A stretch of DNA of 37,897 nt from contig JAKSKB010000009.1 in NCBI GenBank assembly GCA_024401975.1, positions 1 to 37,897 of the forward strand, read 5' to 3'. Made by a program: the position numbers and the translations under genes. The notes under the pieces are model-generated. The model did not search any database and had not been told where the DNA came from. It worked only from the letters and a program-made list of their open reading frames with translations. The DNA comes from Bacteroidales bacterium. GTDB taxonomy: Bacteria; Bacteroidota; Bacteroidia; Bacteroidales; UBA932. Positions 1 to 8,117 of this stretch are shown here, in pieces. Every line of letters starts with the position of its first letter. Position 1 is the first letter of the stretch.

Positions 1-558
1 GCTGTCGAAAATGGAAAGTGCCTCGATACTTCTATGGGCTTCACGCCTCTCGCGGGAATGATAATGGGGACCAGATGCGGCAGCATAGACCCTAATCTGG
101 TACCCTACATAATGAAGAAGGAAGGATTGACTCCTGACCAGATGACTGACCTGATGAACAAGAAAAGCGGTTTCCTCGGTGTCTCCGGCATCTCATCGGA
201 CGTGCGCGAACTCAATGAAGCCGTGGAAAAAGGGAACGGCCGGGCGAAACTGGTGTTCAAGATGTTCACTCACGATGTCATCAAACTTATCGGGTCCTAC
301 ATCGCGGAAATGGGTGGAGCGGACCTCATAGTGTTCACGGCTGGCATAGGCGAACACAATGCGCGCCTACGCCGCAGAATCTGCGAGAATTTCGCGTATA
401 TGGGACTTTCTTTCGATTATGAAGCCAATGCGTCCGTGTCTGACGACACCGTCATATCTCTGCCGGACTCCAAGGTGAAGGTGGCTGTTATCTGCACCAA
501 CGAGGAACTGGTGATAGCCCGCGACACGATGCATATCGTGCAGGCGATGGAAGATTGA
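1..558 (+). CDS. ackA: Acetate kinase, C-terminal part (cut by window start)
   Basis: Frame 1 is open from the first base, so the gene begins upstream of the window; about 185 C-terminal residues are present. Acetate kinase interconverts acetyl phosphate + ADP and acetate + ATP in the cytoplasm. The acetate/propionate kinase signature DTSMGFTPLAGMIMGTRCG is at the left edge, and the ASKHA-fold motif FTAGIGEHNARLRR lies at about bases 334-375. Both are diagnostic of the AckA family. It is followed 22 bases later by phosphotransacetylase in the same direction, the standard acetate-forming partner, so the two are probably co-transcribed with the order ackA then pta. The promoter lies outside the window. 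Identification is secure; only the N-terminal half is unseen. Confidence 0.96.
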   Translation, partial: AVENGKCLDTSMGFTPLAGMIMGTRCGSIDPNLVPYIMKKEGLTPDQMTDLMNKKSGFLGVSGISSDVRELNEAVEKGNGRAKLVFKMFTHDVIKLIGSYIAEMGGADLIVFTAGIGEHNARLRRRICENFAYMGLSFDYEANASVSDDTVISLPDSKVKVAVICTNEELVIARDTMHIVQAMED

Positions 559-580
559 GTAATTCAAACAAATATTCAAA

Positions 581-1588
581 ATGGGACTTATAGAACAGAT
601 TGTCGCGCGCGCCAAATCAGACCGGCAGCGCATCGTGCTTCCTGAATCTCTGGAAGACAGGACCATAACCGCAGCCGACAGGGCTCTTGCCGACGGCCTT
701 GCGGATATCATACTCATAGGAAGCAGGGAGGAAATCCTTGCCAAGGCTTCCTCGCTGGGACTCTCCAACATAGGGAAGGCAACCATCATCGATCCTGCAT
801 CGAGTGAAAAGACAGCCGTCTATGCCAACCTTCTGTACGAACTCCGCAAGAACAAGGGTATGACCCTGGAAGATGCTTCGAAACTCGTGCTCAACCCTCT
901 GTATTTCGGCTGCCTCATAATCAAGAACGGAGATGGCGACGGGCAGATAAGCGGAGCGCTTTCCACTACGGGGGATACCCTGCGGCCGGCTCTTCAGATA
1001 ATCAAATGCGCCCCCGGTATCAGTTGTGTGAGCGGAGCGATGCTTCTCGTCACCAAGGCGCCCGAATTCGGTGAGGAGGGCGTGCTGGTCGTGGGAGACG
1101 TAGCTGTGACCCCTATGCCTGATGCAGGGCAGCTTTCGCAGATAGCGGTGTGCACGGCCCGTACGGCAAGGAGCGTGGCAGGGTTTGCGGAGCCGAAAGT
1201 GGCGATGCTCTCCTTCTCGACAAAAGGTTCGGCCAAACACGAGGTGGTGGACAAGGTGGTGGAGGCCACGAGACTGGCCAGGGAACTTGAACCGGGCCTG
1301 AACATCGACGGCGAACTTCAGGCCGATGCGGCTCTCGTGCCTTCGGTCGGAGCAAAGAAAGCTCCGGGAAGTGCCATAGCAGGCAAAGCCAACGTGCTCG
1401 TACTCCCCAATCTTGAAGTCGGAAACATCGCATACAAGCTCGTGCAGAGACTTGGAAGCGCTGATGCAATAGGACCTATCCTTCAAGGCATAGCGCGTCC
1501 GGTCAATGACCTGAGCCGCGGGTGTTCAGTCGATGACATCTACAAGATGATAGCTATCACCGCTTGTCAAGCGATGGATTCTCATTGA
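581..1588 (+). CDS. pta: Phosphate acetyltransferase
   Basis: A 335-residue protein, the usual length for the short single-domain Pta that lacks the N-terminal DRTGG/P-loop regulatory part. It converts acetyl-CoA + phosphate to acetyl phosphate + CoA, feeding the acetate kinase encoded just upstream for ATP production in fermentation. Family features visible are the N-terminal stretch RQRIVLPESLEDRT, the glycine-rich GDGDGQISGALSTTGDTLRPALQII and the C-terminal NVLVLPNLEVGNIAYKLVQRLG. The ATG at 581 is the first in frame, lies 22 bases after the ackA stop and fits the family N-terminus. Its last 32 bases overlap the 3' end of the convergent serine-hydrolase gene. Confidence 0.96.
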   Translation: MGLIEQIVARAKSDRQRIVLPESLEDRTITAADRALADGLADIILIGSREEILAKASSLGLSNIGKATIIDPASSEKTAVYANLLYELRKNKGMTLEDASKLVLNPLYFGCLIIKNGDGDGQISGALSTTGDTLRPALQIIKCAPGISCVSGAMLLVTKAPEFGEEGVLVVGDVAVTPMPDAGQLSQIAVCTARTARSVAGFAEPKVAMLSFSTKGSAKHEVVDKVVEATRLARELEPGLNIDGELQADAALVPSVGAKKAPGSAIAGKANVLVLPNLEVGNIAYKLVQRLGSADAIGPILQGIARPVNDLSRGCSVDDIYKMIAITACQAMDSH

Positions 1589-2835
1589 CAGGCGGCCTTT
1601 CGAAAAGATTGACCGATGGAAGCAGGGAAGAGAAATCTTCTCTGCTTCTTTTGAACAGGGAGGCGATGTATCTGGTAAATCTGGCTCCTTTCCAGGTTCC
1701 CGTGTTGGTGACCATTATCCAGCATTCCCCGTCAGGATAGACCTTTATCAGTGCGGAAGTGGAGGAAAGGGTGCCGGTGCGTGTCCATTCGCCGTTTTCC
1801 GTGATGTCGTTCCACCCCAGGCCGAAGGTGCCGACATCGGTGGGCAGGGTCATTCTGCATACCCCGGACTCTTCCAGCAAGTCGGGAATCTCCGGCAAGC
1901 GGTCGATGCAGCATAGGAATCTTGCAAGTTCCGCGCTCGATGCAACCCAGGCTCCGGCACCGGATAACGCAGTCACGTCACTGCCTCCGTAGCATCGCGG
2001 GACGAGTTCTCCGCTTCCGTCTATCTTAGGACATAAGGTGTCCTGTGAGTGACAATAATATTTTGTCTCGCCGGGCAATCTCTCTGTTTCATAGTTTCGT
2101 GCTATGTGGAAGTCGATGCAGCCGCAGGGTTTCAGTACATTGGCCTGCATCCACTGCTCGTACGGCTCTCCGGTGCTTTTCTCTATCCCGATTGGAATAT
2201 TCCGCCTGAGTGCCTGGAGACCGGCGCAGCCTGCTCTTAAGGATGGCTCTCAGCAGAGAATCCCTGTCGGGAGCGTGTGTCCACCTGTGCCGGAGAAGGA
2301 AATCCTTTCCCGGAAACAACGGGTCTCCACCACGCGAACTCAATCCCGAAGTGTGCCTCAGCAAGTCGTTCACAGTAATGTCGTAATATCGTTTGTCACT
2401 GATGAAGGACGCGTAATTCTCGTCCTCAAGAATACCGCCAGGACCGAATATCCTGTCGTCGAGAGAAAGGGAGTCCCGCTCTTCCAGCAGCATTATGCCC
2501 GTGGCAGTGAGCAGTTTGGACACCGATGCAAGACGGAAAAGTGTCCCCGGTCTTATGGCCTCCAGACTGTCGGATTCCCCATATCCCTTCACGTAAACGA
2601 GAGAATCGTTTCTGGTAATTGCGAGGGATGCCCCGTGTATGCCCCATTGACGTAGAAATTTCTCGAATCTCCAATCCATGGCTTCCAGTTCAGGCACCTC
2701 CGAATTGACCAGGGAAGCATTCAGATTGTATATTTCGTCGGCCTCGTTTTCACCGGGTTTGCGATTGTGCAAGATGATTGCCGCAGCCGTCACGACAATC
2801 ACAAGAAATCCTGCCATTATCTTCTTTTTCTTCAT
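1557..2835 (-). pseudogene. Beta-lactamase-family serine hydrolase, broken by a frame shift
   Basis: Two reading frames together make one penicillin-binding-protein-like/class C beta-lactamase-family protein. The 5' part (start 2835, MKKKKIMAGFLVIVVT, a signal anchor) contains the SxxK nucleophile motif SVSK and continues through DLLRHTSGL to PGTQAEYSN, the YxN motif. From there the frame is lost. The rest of the family pattern (EKSTGEPYEQWMQANVLKPCG, then FGLGWND and the RTG motif in the K/H-T-G position) continues in another frame to the stop at 1557. The break is near 2175-2195. Between YSN and EKSTG a normal member has about nine residues (LGYxLLGxI type) that are partly missing, so a small out-of-phase deletion is likely. 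The gene lies 5 bases after the MATE stop. It may be a recent pseudogene or a sequencing/assembly error; both halves are otherwise well preserved. Confidence 0.8.
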
Positions 2836-2840
2836 GGATG

Positions 2841-4232
2841 TCAGATGCTGCTTCCCAGTACCGAGGGGTCTTCGCCGTCCTTGAGCCTGCCCAGTTTTTT
2901 GAACAGCGCTATGACGAACACGGCCGATACGAGTATGCTGAGGATATCCGAAATGGGGAAACTCAGCCATACTCCGTTCTCATTCATCCGCATAGGAAGC
3001 AGATACACGAGCGGGACGAAGAACAACAATTGCCTTGACAGTGACAGGAATATGGATTTGTTTACCATACCGAGGCATTGAAACAGGTTGGACGAAACCA
3101 TCCCGAATCCCACCAGGGCAAATCCGGAGTTCATTATCTTGAGTGCGTGAGCCGCCATTATCATGAGCTCGGGATCATTGGTGAACAGAGAGGCGGCAGT
3201 CCGGGGCAGAAACACCGATATCACGAAGCAGAGCGACGTGACGCATATCTCCCATATTGCCGTGAGGGTGAATATCTTTTTTACTCTTCTGTAGAGCCTT
3301 GCGCCGTAGTTGTAGCCGGCTATCGGCTGCATCCCCTGATTGAGACCTATGTTCACCATCACGAACATGAAGGTTATTCTGTTGGCGATTCCGTACGAAC
3401 CTATGGCAAGGTCTCCTCCGTAGCGCCTGAGCTGCTGGTTTATGAATATGGCGACGATGCAGGAAGCGCAGTTCATAAGGAAAGGCCCGAGTCCGATGGC
3501 AAGTGATGATTTCGCGATTTTCCAGTCGAGGGAGAACAGTCTCTTTTCAAGGTGGACGACGTGTCTTTCGTCGAGGAAGAATTTCAGCGTGAGTGCCAGA
3601 GCGATGGTCTGGCAGATGACGGTAGCCAGAGCCGCGCCCTTGATGCCCATCCCCAGAGTGAATATGAAAATGGGGTCAAGAATGACATTGGACGTGACTG
3701 TGAATATGGTAAGTCCCATCGCGGTCTTCGGGTGTCCGGATGCCCGAAGCGAACCGTTCAATCCGAAATACAGGTGGGTTACCACGTTGCCCAGAAGTAT
3801 GATGGAAATATACTCCTTGGCGAAAGGCATCGTGCTTTCGCTCGCTCCGAAGAACTCGAGTATGGGCTCCAGGAAACAGAAGCACAAGCTGGCAAACACC
3901 ACCCCGAGTATGGTGTTCAACGTCATCACGTTGCCTAGAACCCTGTTCGCCTTGCCGTAGTTTTTCTGCCCCAGGAGAACGGATACCATCGTTGATGCTC
4001 CGACGCCGACGAGGGTGCCGAGCGCGACGCTCAGGTTCGTAAGCGGAAAGGTGACGGCAAGTCCGGAAATGGCCAGGGCTCCCACTTCGGGAATATGGCC
4101 GATGAAAATGCTGTCAACCATATTGTAAAGGGATGAAGCAGTCATGGCGATAATGCCGGGGACTGCGTACATCTGCAGCAATTTGCTTATTTTTTCCGTC
4201 CCCAACTCTGTGGGGGCCGCAGAAATACTCAT
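2841..4232 (-). CDS. MATE family efflux transporter (MepA/NorM-like)
   Basis: A 463-residue polytopic inner-membrane protein with about twelve hydrophobic helices in two homologous halves, the normal MATE length. Family patterns include YNMVDSIFIGH near residue 40, GVGASTMVSVLLGQKNYGKA near 75-95, RASGHPKTAMG in the first half and NQGMQPIAGYNYGAR in the second. MATE proteins export cationic drugs or metabolites in exchange for Na+ or H+; the substrate cannot be read from sequence. It starts 4 bases after the stop of the FKBP lipoprotein gene and ends 5 bases before the serine hydrolase, so it belongs to the minus-strand operon beginning at 6852. A second, only distantly similar MATE gene lies at 34105-35475. 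Confidence 0.93.
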   Translation of the reverse strand: MSISAAPTELGTEKISKLLQMYAVPGIIAMTASSLYNMVDSIFIGHIPEVGALAISGLAVTFPLTNLSVALGTLVGVGASTMVSVLLGQKNYGKANRVLGNVMTLNTILGVVFASLCFCFLEPILEFFGASESTMPFAKEYISIILLGNVVTHLYFGLNGSLRASGHPKTAMGLTIFTVTSNVILDPIFIFTLGMGIKGAALATVICQTIALALTLKFFLDERHVVHLEKRLFSLDWKIAKSSLAIGLGPFLMNCASCIVAIFINQQLRRYGGDLAIGSYGIANRITFMFVMVNIGLNQGMQPIAGYNYGARLYRRVKKIFTLTAIWEICVTSLCFVISVFLPRTAASLFTNDPELMIMAAHALKIMNSGFALVGFGMVSSNLFQCLGMVNKSIFLSLSRQLLFFVPLVYLLPMRMNENGVWLSFPISDILSILVSAVFVIALFKKLGRLKDGEDPSVLGSSI

Positions 4233-4236
4233 ACCC

Positions 4237-5265
4237 CTACTCCTCTTTGCCTATAAGTTCTATGTTGAATATAAGAGGTGAATAAGGAGGGATGGCGTCA
4301 CCGCTGCCGGTGGAACCGTATCCGTAGGCGGAATAGAAGATGGCTGTTCCGCGCTCTCCCTTCTTCATACGGCTCACAGCCAGAGAGAAACCGGAAATCA
4401 CGCTTGATGAAGAAGTCCCCATCTTCATATCGGTGTGACTGTCGGCCCAGGTGACGTAAACTTTGCCGTAACTTGCCGAAGGATTGTAGATGCCGTAATA
4501 CTTTGCACTGTCCTTGACATTGGTGTCGAATACTCTCCCGTTGAGGAGCCTGGCCACATAGTTGAGATAAACTCTGTCATCTGCGGCAAAGGATGCCGTG
4601 TCGGAAGGCTCAACTTCCTGATGGTAGTAGAAGCCGTATTGTGTCGAATCCGTCTGCGGAAACTTGCGGGCGACGTAGGATGCGGTGGAGTCAACCTCCC
4701 ACTTGACTATGTCCGTGATGATTTTCTGTGGGCGCAAGTCGTAAATCTTGGGAGTTCCGCTGACTTTGCCGGCGTATTCTTCGGCTGAAGAATATCTTTC
4801 GGTCGTGTTCAGCCATCCCGGGACTACGGCCTTTCTCCTGCCTCCTTCCTTCATCGTTGAAAACAGTTCGCTGAGGCCGGCGTTCAGGCTGGAGCTTGAA
4901 CGGAATATCACTTTGGGACCGTAGTAGAGCGTGGAGTCGTATAGCCCCAGCTGCTTTGCTGTCTGCGCATCGCAATAGTAGGTGATGGTGCCGTCAAGGT
5001 CATACTGGGTGTATTCACCGTACACGTAAGGAGTTGCATTCTCATCGCCTATCAATTGTCCGTTCCCTTCGGTGTCGGAGATGATGTAAGAGCCCAGCGC
5101 CGTCTGCTGCCGGCAGTCTGGATAATGGATTTTCATCCAGGAATCAAAATATTCTTTCTCTATCTTGTGTGTATCCACGCTTTCGGTCTTTGCGCAGGAT
5201 GCGGCTGCAGTGACTGCAAGCGCGATGCACACTGCAATATGTAAGGTGCCGTTGATTCTTTTCAT
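4237..5265 (-). CDS. FKBP-type peptidyl-prolyl isomerase-like lipoprotein, probably two FKBP-like domains
   Basis: About 342 residues from the ATG at 5265, which gives MKRINGTLHIAV... with a signal sequence and lipobox AAASC, predicting an outer-membrane or periplasmic lipoprotein. The C-terminal part (roughly residues 230-342) is recognisably FKBP-like: DDRVYLNYVARLLNGRVFDTN, then VISGFSLAVSRMKKGERGTAIFYSAYGYG and IPPYSPLIFNIELIG. The first half has a weaker version of the same plan (ITYYCDAQTAKQLGLYDS, AGLSELFSTMKEGGRRKAVVPGW), so a degenerate N-terminal FKBP domain is likely. Such proteins catalyse or assist prolyl isomerisation in envelope protein folding. The next upstream gene, 8 bases away, is another FKBP-like lipoprotein, suggesting duplication. 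Whether the enzyme pockets are intact cannot be decided by eye. Confidence 0.83.
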   Translation of the reverse strand: MKRINGTLHIAVCIALAVTAAASCAKTESVDTHKIEKEYFDSWMKIHYPDCRQQTALGSYIISDTEGNGQLIGDENATPYVYGEYTQYDLDGTITYYCDAQTAKQLGLYDSTLYYGPKVIFRSSSSLNAGLSELFSTMKEGGRRKAVVPGWLNTTERYSSAEEYAGKVSGTPKIYDLRPQKIITDIVKWEVDSTASYVARKFPQTDSTQYGFYYHQEVEPSDTASFAADDRVYLNYVARLLNGRVFDTNVKDSAKYYGIYNPSASYGKVYVTWADSHTDMKMGTSSSSVISGFSLAVSRMKKGERGTAIFYSAYGYGSTGSGDAIPPYSPLIFNIELIGKEE

Positions 5266-5273
5266 CAGTATGG

Positions 5274-5813
5274 TTATCTTTTTTTTCTTACTTCTACAGC
5301 TTTTATGACGTAGGCCAACGGGCAATTGGCAGGAATCGTGCCAATTGCCTTGCCCCCGGCACCCAGCCTGGAAGGAAACAATATTTCACATTTTTCTCCG
5401 CACTTTATGCCGTCGAAGCCTGTCTCCAGCCCTTTGAAGAGTTCACTGTGTCCGAGTATGGCCACGGCAGGGGCGTTTTTTATAAGGGTGGAATCAGTCA
5501 CGTTCCAGTTTACGGAAATGTCATTGGTCACGAATATGTTCGCAGAGGAAATGACGTAGGACGAAAACCTGTATCCGGTATAGGTGAACAGCAGGGTGTC
5601 ACCTCTTTCCAATGTATCCCCGTCCCCCTGTTCGCGGATGAGCCTGAAGACACCGTCCCTTGTCACGCATTGCAGCTGGGAGTCGGATTTCATCTGCCCG
5701 TTCACATATTTCTCTATGCCGGAGAGCTGTTTGGAATAGATGTCGGTCTCTCCGGGGTTGCAGGCGCAGATTGCGAACAGCGCCGATATGATTGCCAATG
5801 TCCTAACTTTCAT
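5274..5813 (-). CDS. Small FKBP-type lipoprotein
   Basis: About 179 residues from ATG 5813 (MKVRTLAIISALFAICAC), with a lipoprotein signal whose lipobox cysteine is in ICAC. The body has the FKBP arrangement: DTLLFTYTGYRFSSYVISSANIF in place of the usual Y-G-x-FD strand, then FKGLETGFDGIKCGEKCEILFPSRLGAGGKAIGTIPANCPLAYVIKAVEV, matching the canonical G...L..M..GEK.....P...YG...IP....L.F.IEL. It is thus a single-domain FKBP-like protein of the periplasm. The start overlaps the end of the DHH phosphoesterase gene by 11 bases and the stop is 8 bases before the next FKBP gene, so translation is probably coupled. An upstream in-frame start would give an unlikely N-terminus before the signal peptide. 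Confidence 0.84.
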   Translation of the reverse strand: MKVRTLAIISALFAICACNPGETDIYSKQLSGIEKYVNGQMKSDSQLQCVTRDGVFRLIREQGDGDTLERGDTLLFTYTGYRFSSYVISSANIFVTNDISVNWNVTDSTLIKNAPAVAILGHSELFKGLETGFDGIKCGEKCEILFPSRLGAGGKAIGTIPANCPLAYVIKAVEVRKKR

Positions 5814-6852
5814 TTCTGAAATACTCTCCGGTGACCTTTCTGATATAATCTTCCGCATCTTCTTTCCGGGCAATGTCCTTCGGCCAGAAAAGTTTTCCTC
5901 CGGATGCCAGCTCGTGTCCTCCTCCGTTGAAATATTTTACGGCGATGCCGTTTGCGGAAGTTCCTCTCTTCGAACGTATTGATACGCGGAGGAAACCTTC
6001 ATCCTCTCGCACGAATATGCTCATTCTCACCGATTTTATCGCGAGAGGCATATTGACGATGCCCTCCAGTTCGCCTTCCATTATGTCATATTTACGTGAA
6101 GTTTCTCCGCTTAATACAATATACGCCACCCCGTTTTCCGTTATCTTCATCACGGATGCTAGCAGGTGGCCCATGAGTCTTATGCGGTTCTCGCGGTATT
6201 CGTTGAATACGTGATTGACTATGGCCTCTCTGTCGACGCCTGCCGCAAGCATTCCGGCCACGGCTTCGAGCGTGCCCGGGAAAACCGAATTGCCGAAATT
6301 GTTGGTGTCGGTAGTGATGCCTGTCATAAGAGCCGTGAGACACTCCAGAGACAGTCTCGAGGTGCTGCCGGCAATCTGCGGCATCTTGAGCAGGGAGTCG
6401 TAAAGGAGCTCACAGGTGGACGAAACTTCCGTGCAGGATATCAGGGTCGTGAAAATCTCTGTCTCCGGAGAAAGATGGTGGTCGAAAAGTATTTTCGGGG
6501 CAGAGGATGCGCGTATGAATTTTTCGAGGCATCCTGTACGCGCCGGCCCGCTCACGTCCAGACAGATGATGAGTCCGGCGTCTGATAACGCCTTCCCGGC
6601 TGCGGCGGGCTCCTTGTCAAAGTAAACGGGGACTCCGCCGTATTCGAACAGGAAGTTGACAGCGACGTTCACGGCATTGTCGAGCACTATCAGATGTTCT
6701 CCTCCGTAGTTGTCATCCAGAAAGCGTTTCATTGCGACGCAACTTCCGGCTGCATCTCCGTCCGGGCGGGTGTGTGATACGATGACCGTTTTCCCGACTT
6801 TCCCGAAAAGGGAGTCGAGCTTTGTCGCTTCATTTGCCGAAAGTCTCTCCAT
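5803..6852 (-). CDS. nrnA: DHH-family phosphoesterase, NrnA-like (nanoRNase / pAp phosphatase)
   Basis: A 349-residue cytoplasmic protein of the usual NrnA length with DHH and DHHA1 domains. Metal-binding motifs seen are HTRPDGDAAGS (residues 27-37), LDVSGPAR around 99-105, the DHH triad at 124-126 and the C-terminal substrate loop GGGHELASGG. Family members degrade 2-5 nt RNA oligomers and/or dephosphorylate 3'-phosphoadenosine 5'-phosphate using Mn2+. It is first in a five-gene minus-strand cluster (nrnA, two FKBP lipoproteins, MATE, serine hydrolase). A TAAATTTG -7 element lies 17 bases upstream of the ATG. The function of the rest of the operon is not obviously related. Cyclic-dinucleotide cleavage (GdpP/DhhP-like) is less likely because no PAS/GGDEF part is present. 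Confidence 0.9.
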   Translation of the reverse strand: MERLSANEATKLDSLFGKVGKTVIVSHTRPDGDAAGSCVAMKRFLDDNYGGEHLIVLDNAVNVAVNFLFEYGGVPVYFDKEPAAAGKALSDAGLIICLDVSGPARTGCLEKFIRASSAPKILFDHHLSPETEIFTTLISCTEVSSTCELLYDSLLKMPQIAGSTSRLSLECLTALMTGITTDTNNFGNSVFPGTLEAVAGMLAAGVDREAIVNHVFNEYRENRIRLMGHLLASVMKITENGVAYIVLSGETSRKYDIMEGELEGIVNMPLAIKSVRMSIFVREDEGFLRVSIRSKRGTSANGIAVKYFNGGGHELASGGKLFWPKDIARKEDAEDYIRKVTGEYFRNES

Positions 6853-6869
6853 CTAAAAATATGATAATG

Positions 6870-6877
6870 CAAATTTA
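6870..6877 (-). promoter_or_regulatory. Bacteroidota -7 promoter element for nrnA operon
   Basis: The minus strand reads TAAATTTG, an exact match to the Bacteroidota -7 consensus TAnnTTTG, 17 bases before the nrnA ATG. A clear -33 TTG is not seen. Confidence 0.6.
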
Positions 6878-6886
6878 CAAAGAATA

Positions 6887-6917
6887 TTGCATTTAATAAA
6901 TCATTTTCATAACTTTG
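6887..6917 (+). promoter_or_regulatory. Bacteroidota promoter (-33 TTG, -7 TAACTTTG) for the 6950 gene
   Basis: TTG at 6887-6889 and TAACTTTG at 6910-6917 are 20 bases apart, matching the phylum consensus TTTG-N19/20-TAnnTTTG. The start codon is 32 bases downstream. The promoter is divergent from the nrnA promoter in the same 97-bp gap. Confidence 0.6.
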
Positions 6918-6949
6918 TCAAGTTTTAGGAATACAAAAATCAAACAGAT

Positions 6950-7648
6950 ATGAACGGAGTTCTTAAAAAGGTACTTACTTATTTCGTTTTGCCGCTTATT
7001 ATCGTGGCTCTCGCTTATGCAATTGTAACAAGCGTAATGAAGCCCGTACGCTTCAAGAAGGAAACTGAAGCGCGCAAGGCGGTGGCCGTCCAGCAGATGA
7101 AGGATATCCGCACCCTTCAGGTTGCATACAAGACCTCTACCGGGCATTATGCCGCCACCATTGATTCCCTCATCGATTACTACAACAACGGGAAGATGTC
7201 CATCGTGATGCAGATAGGTTCTGCGGACGATTCTCTGGCAGTCGCTCACACCGAGGCCGTCAAGAAATCGAAGCGCGGCAAGATTACCGGAGCCGAGTTG
7301 TACGAACTCTATCTGAAGGGAGACAAGAATCTGGTGTTCTCCGTCGAGAACAATGTGTCGGTAAAGGATACGCTCTTCGCTTCACGCAGCGATTTCGATG
7401 TCACCGCTCTCAAGTATATTCCGTTCTCGGAGGGTGATACCGTTATCGTCGAGGCCATCATCAAGACCGTTTCCGGTGTTCCCGTTCCGCTTTTCGAGGC
7501 CAAGATGCCTTACAGATCGCTTTTGAAAGGAATGGACAACCAACTTCGCATCAATCTTGACGCCGAGCAGCGCAAGATGAACAGATATGAAGGTCTCCAG
7601 TTGGGAAGCATCTCAGCTCCCAACAACAACGCCGGTAACTGGGAGTAA
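6950..7648 (+). CDS. Membrane-anchored protein of unknown function
   Basis: A 232-residue protein I cannot assign to a named family. It has one N-terminal hydrophobic helix (residues about 9-28, VLTYFVLPLIIVALAYAIVTSV) and a soluble remainder that would face the periplasm. Just after the helix comes a charged helical stretch, RKAVAVQQMKDIRTLQVAYKTSTGHYAATIDSLIDYY. This layout resembles pseudopilin-like proteins (helix followed by L..I..AQ..Y....G.Y....L), but there is no prepilin leader, so this is only a structural analogy. It is followed after 7 bases by the DUF3822-like gene and then rsmD, probably one transcript driven by the promoter at 6887-6917. The conserved setting suggests a genuine Bacteroidales core protein of envelope or gliding/secretion type. 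No catalytic motif is visible. Confidence 0.75.
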   Translation: MNGVLKKVLTYFVLPLIIVALAYAIVTSVMKPVRFKKETEARKAVAVQQMKDIRTLQVAYKTSTGHYAATIDSLIDYYNNGKMSIVMQIGSADDSLAVAHTEAVKKSKRGKITGAELYELYLKGDKNLVFSVENNVSVKDTLFASRSDFDVTALKYIPFSEGDTVIVEAIIKTVSGVPVPLFEAKMPYRSLLKGMDNQLRINLDAEQRKMNRYEGLQLGSISAPNNNAGNWE

Positions 7649-7655
7649 ACAGCGG

Positions 7656-8117
7656 ATGAGTCAAATACCCAAATGCACCTTGGTGCCGACCCGCTATTTG
7701 GCCGGGAAGGATCCGAGGTGCTTTCTTTCTGAAGTGACGGATTTGCCGGAAGACGCCCGGGTGGCCGTCGTTCATATTCCGTCCTATGAAGCGGAACTTG
7801 TGTATGAGGATACAGGTGCAGGAGTCCCCTCGCTTCTCGGTGTGATTGCAGCTCTGACGAAGTGCAGCGGCTATTCCAAGATAGCGGCCCTGTATGCGGA
7901 CGGGTGTCTCTCCCTCGCTGTCGCTTTGGGCAACGACCTTCAACTGGCCAACGTTTATGAGGCTCCGGATTTCACCACCGCGGAGTACTTTATCTTTGCA
8001 GTGATGAAATGTCTTCAGCTTAATCCGGAAGTTTCCGTCATAAGTCTTCTCAACAGACCGTCTGCTCAGGAGGAAATGTCGCTTTACCGTTATTTCAAGG
8101 GGGTGGAGACTATATGA
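7656..8117 (+). CDS. Short DUF3822-like protein
   Basis: About 153 residues from ATG 7656 (MSQIPKCTLVPTRYLAGKDPRC). The pattern P..F......Y.....Y..AVMKCLQLNPEVSVISLL resembles the middle and C-terminal part of DUF3822, a degenerate actin/ASKHA-like family usually around 250-280 residues in Bacteroidota, which commonly sits directly before rsmD as here. This copy is much shorter: the N-terminal strand region and the end seem missing. No disruption is visible, so it looks like a lineage-specific short form rather than a broken gene. The stop overlaps the rsmD start (ATGA), indicating translational coupling. Function is unknown; family assignment rests on weak similarity plus gene order. Confidence 0.6.
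   Translation: MSQIPKCTLVPTRYLAGKDPRCFLSEVTDLPEDARVAVVHIPSYEAELVYEDTGAGVPSLLGVIAALTKCSGYSKIAALYADGCLSLAVALGNDLQLANVYEAPDFTTAEYFIFAVMKCLQLNPEVSVISLLNRPSAQEEMSLYRYFKGVETI

Noticed and set aside
617-1486. 289-codon minus-strand open frame
   Set aside because: Shadow of pta; arginine/histidine-rich composition typical of antisense frames.
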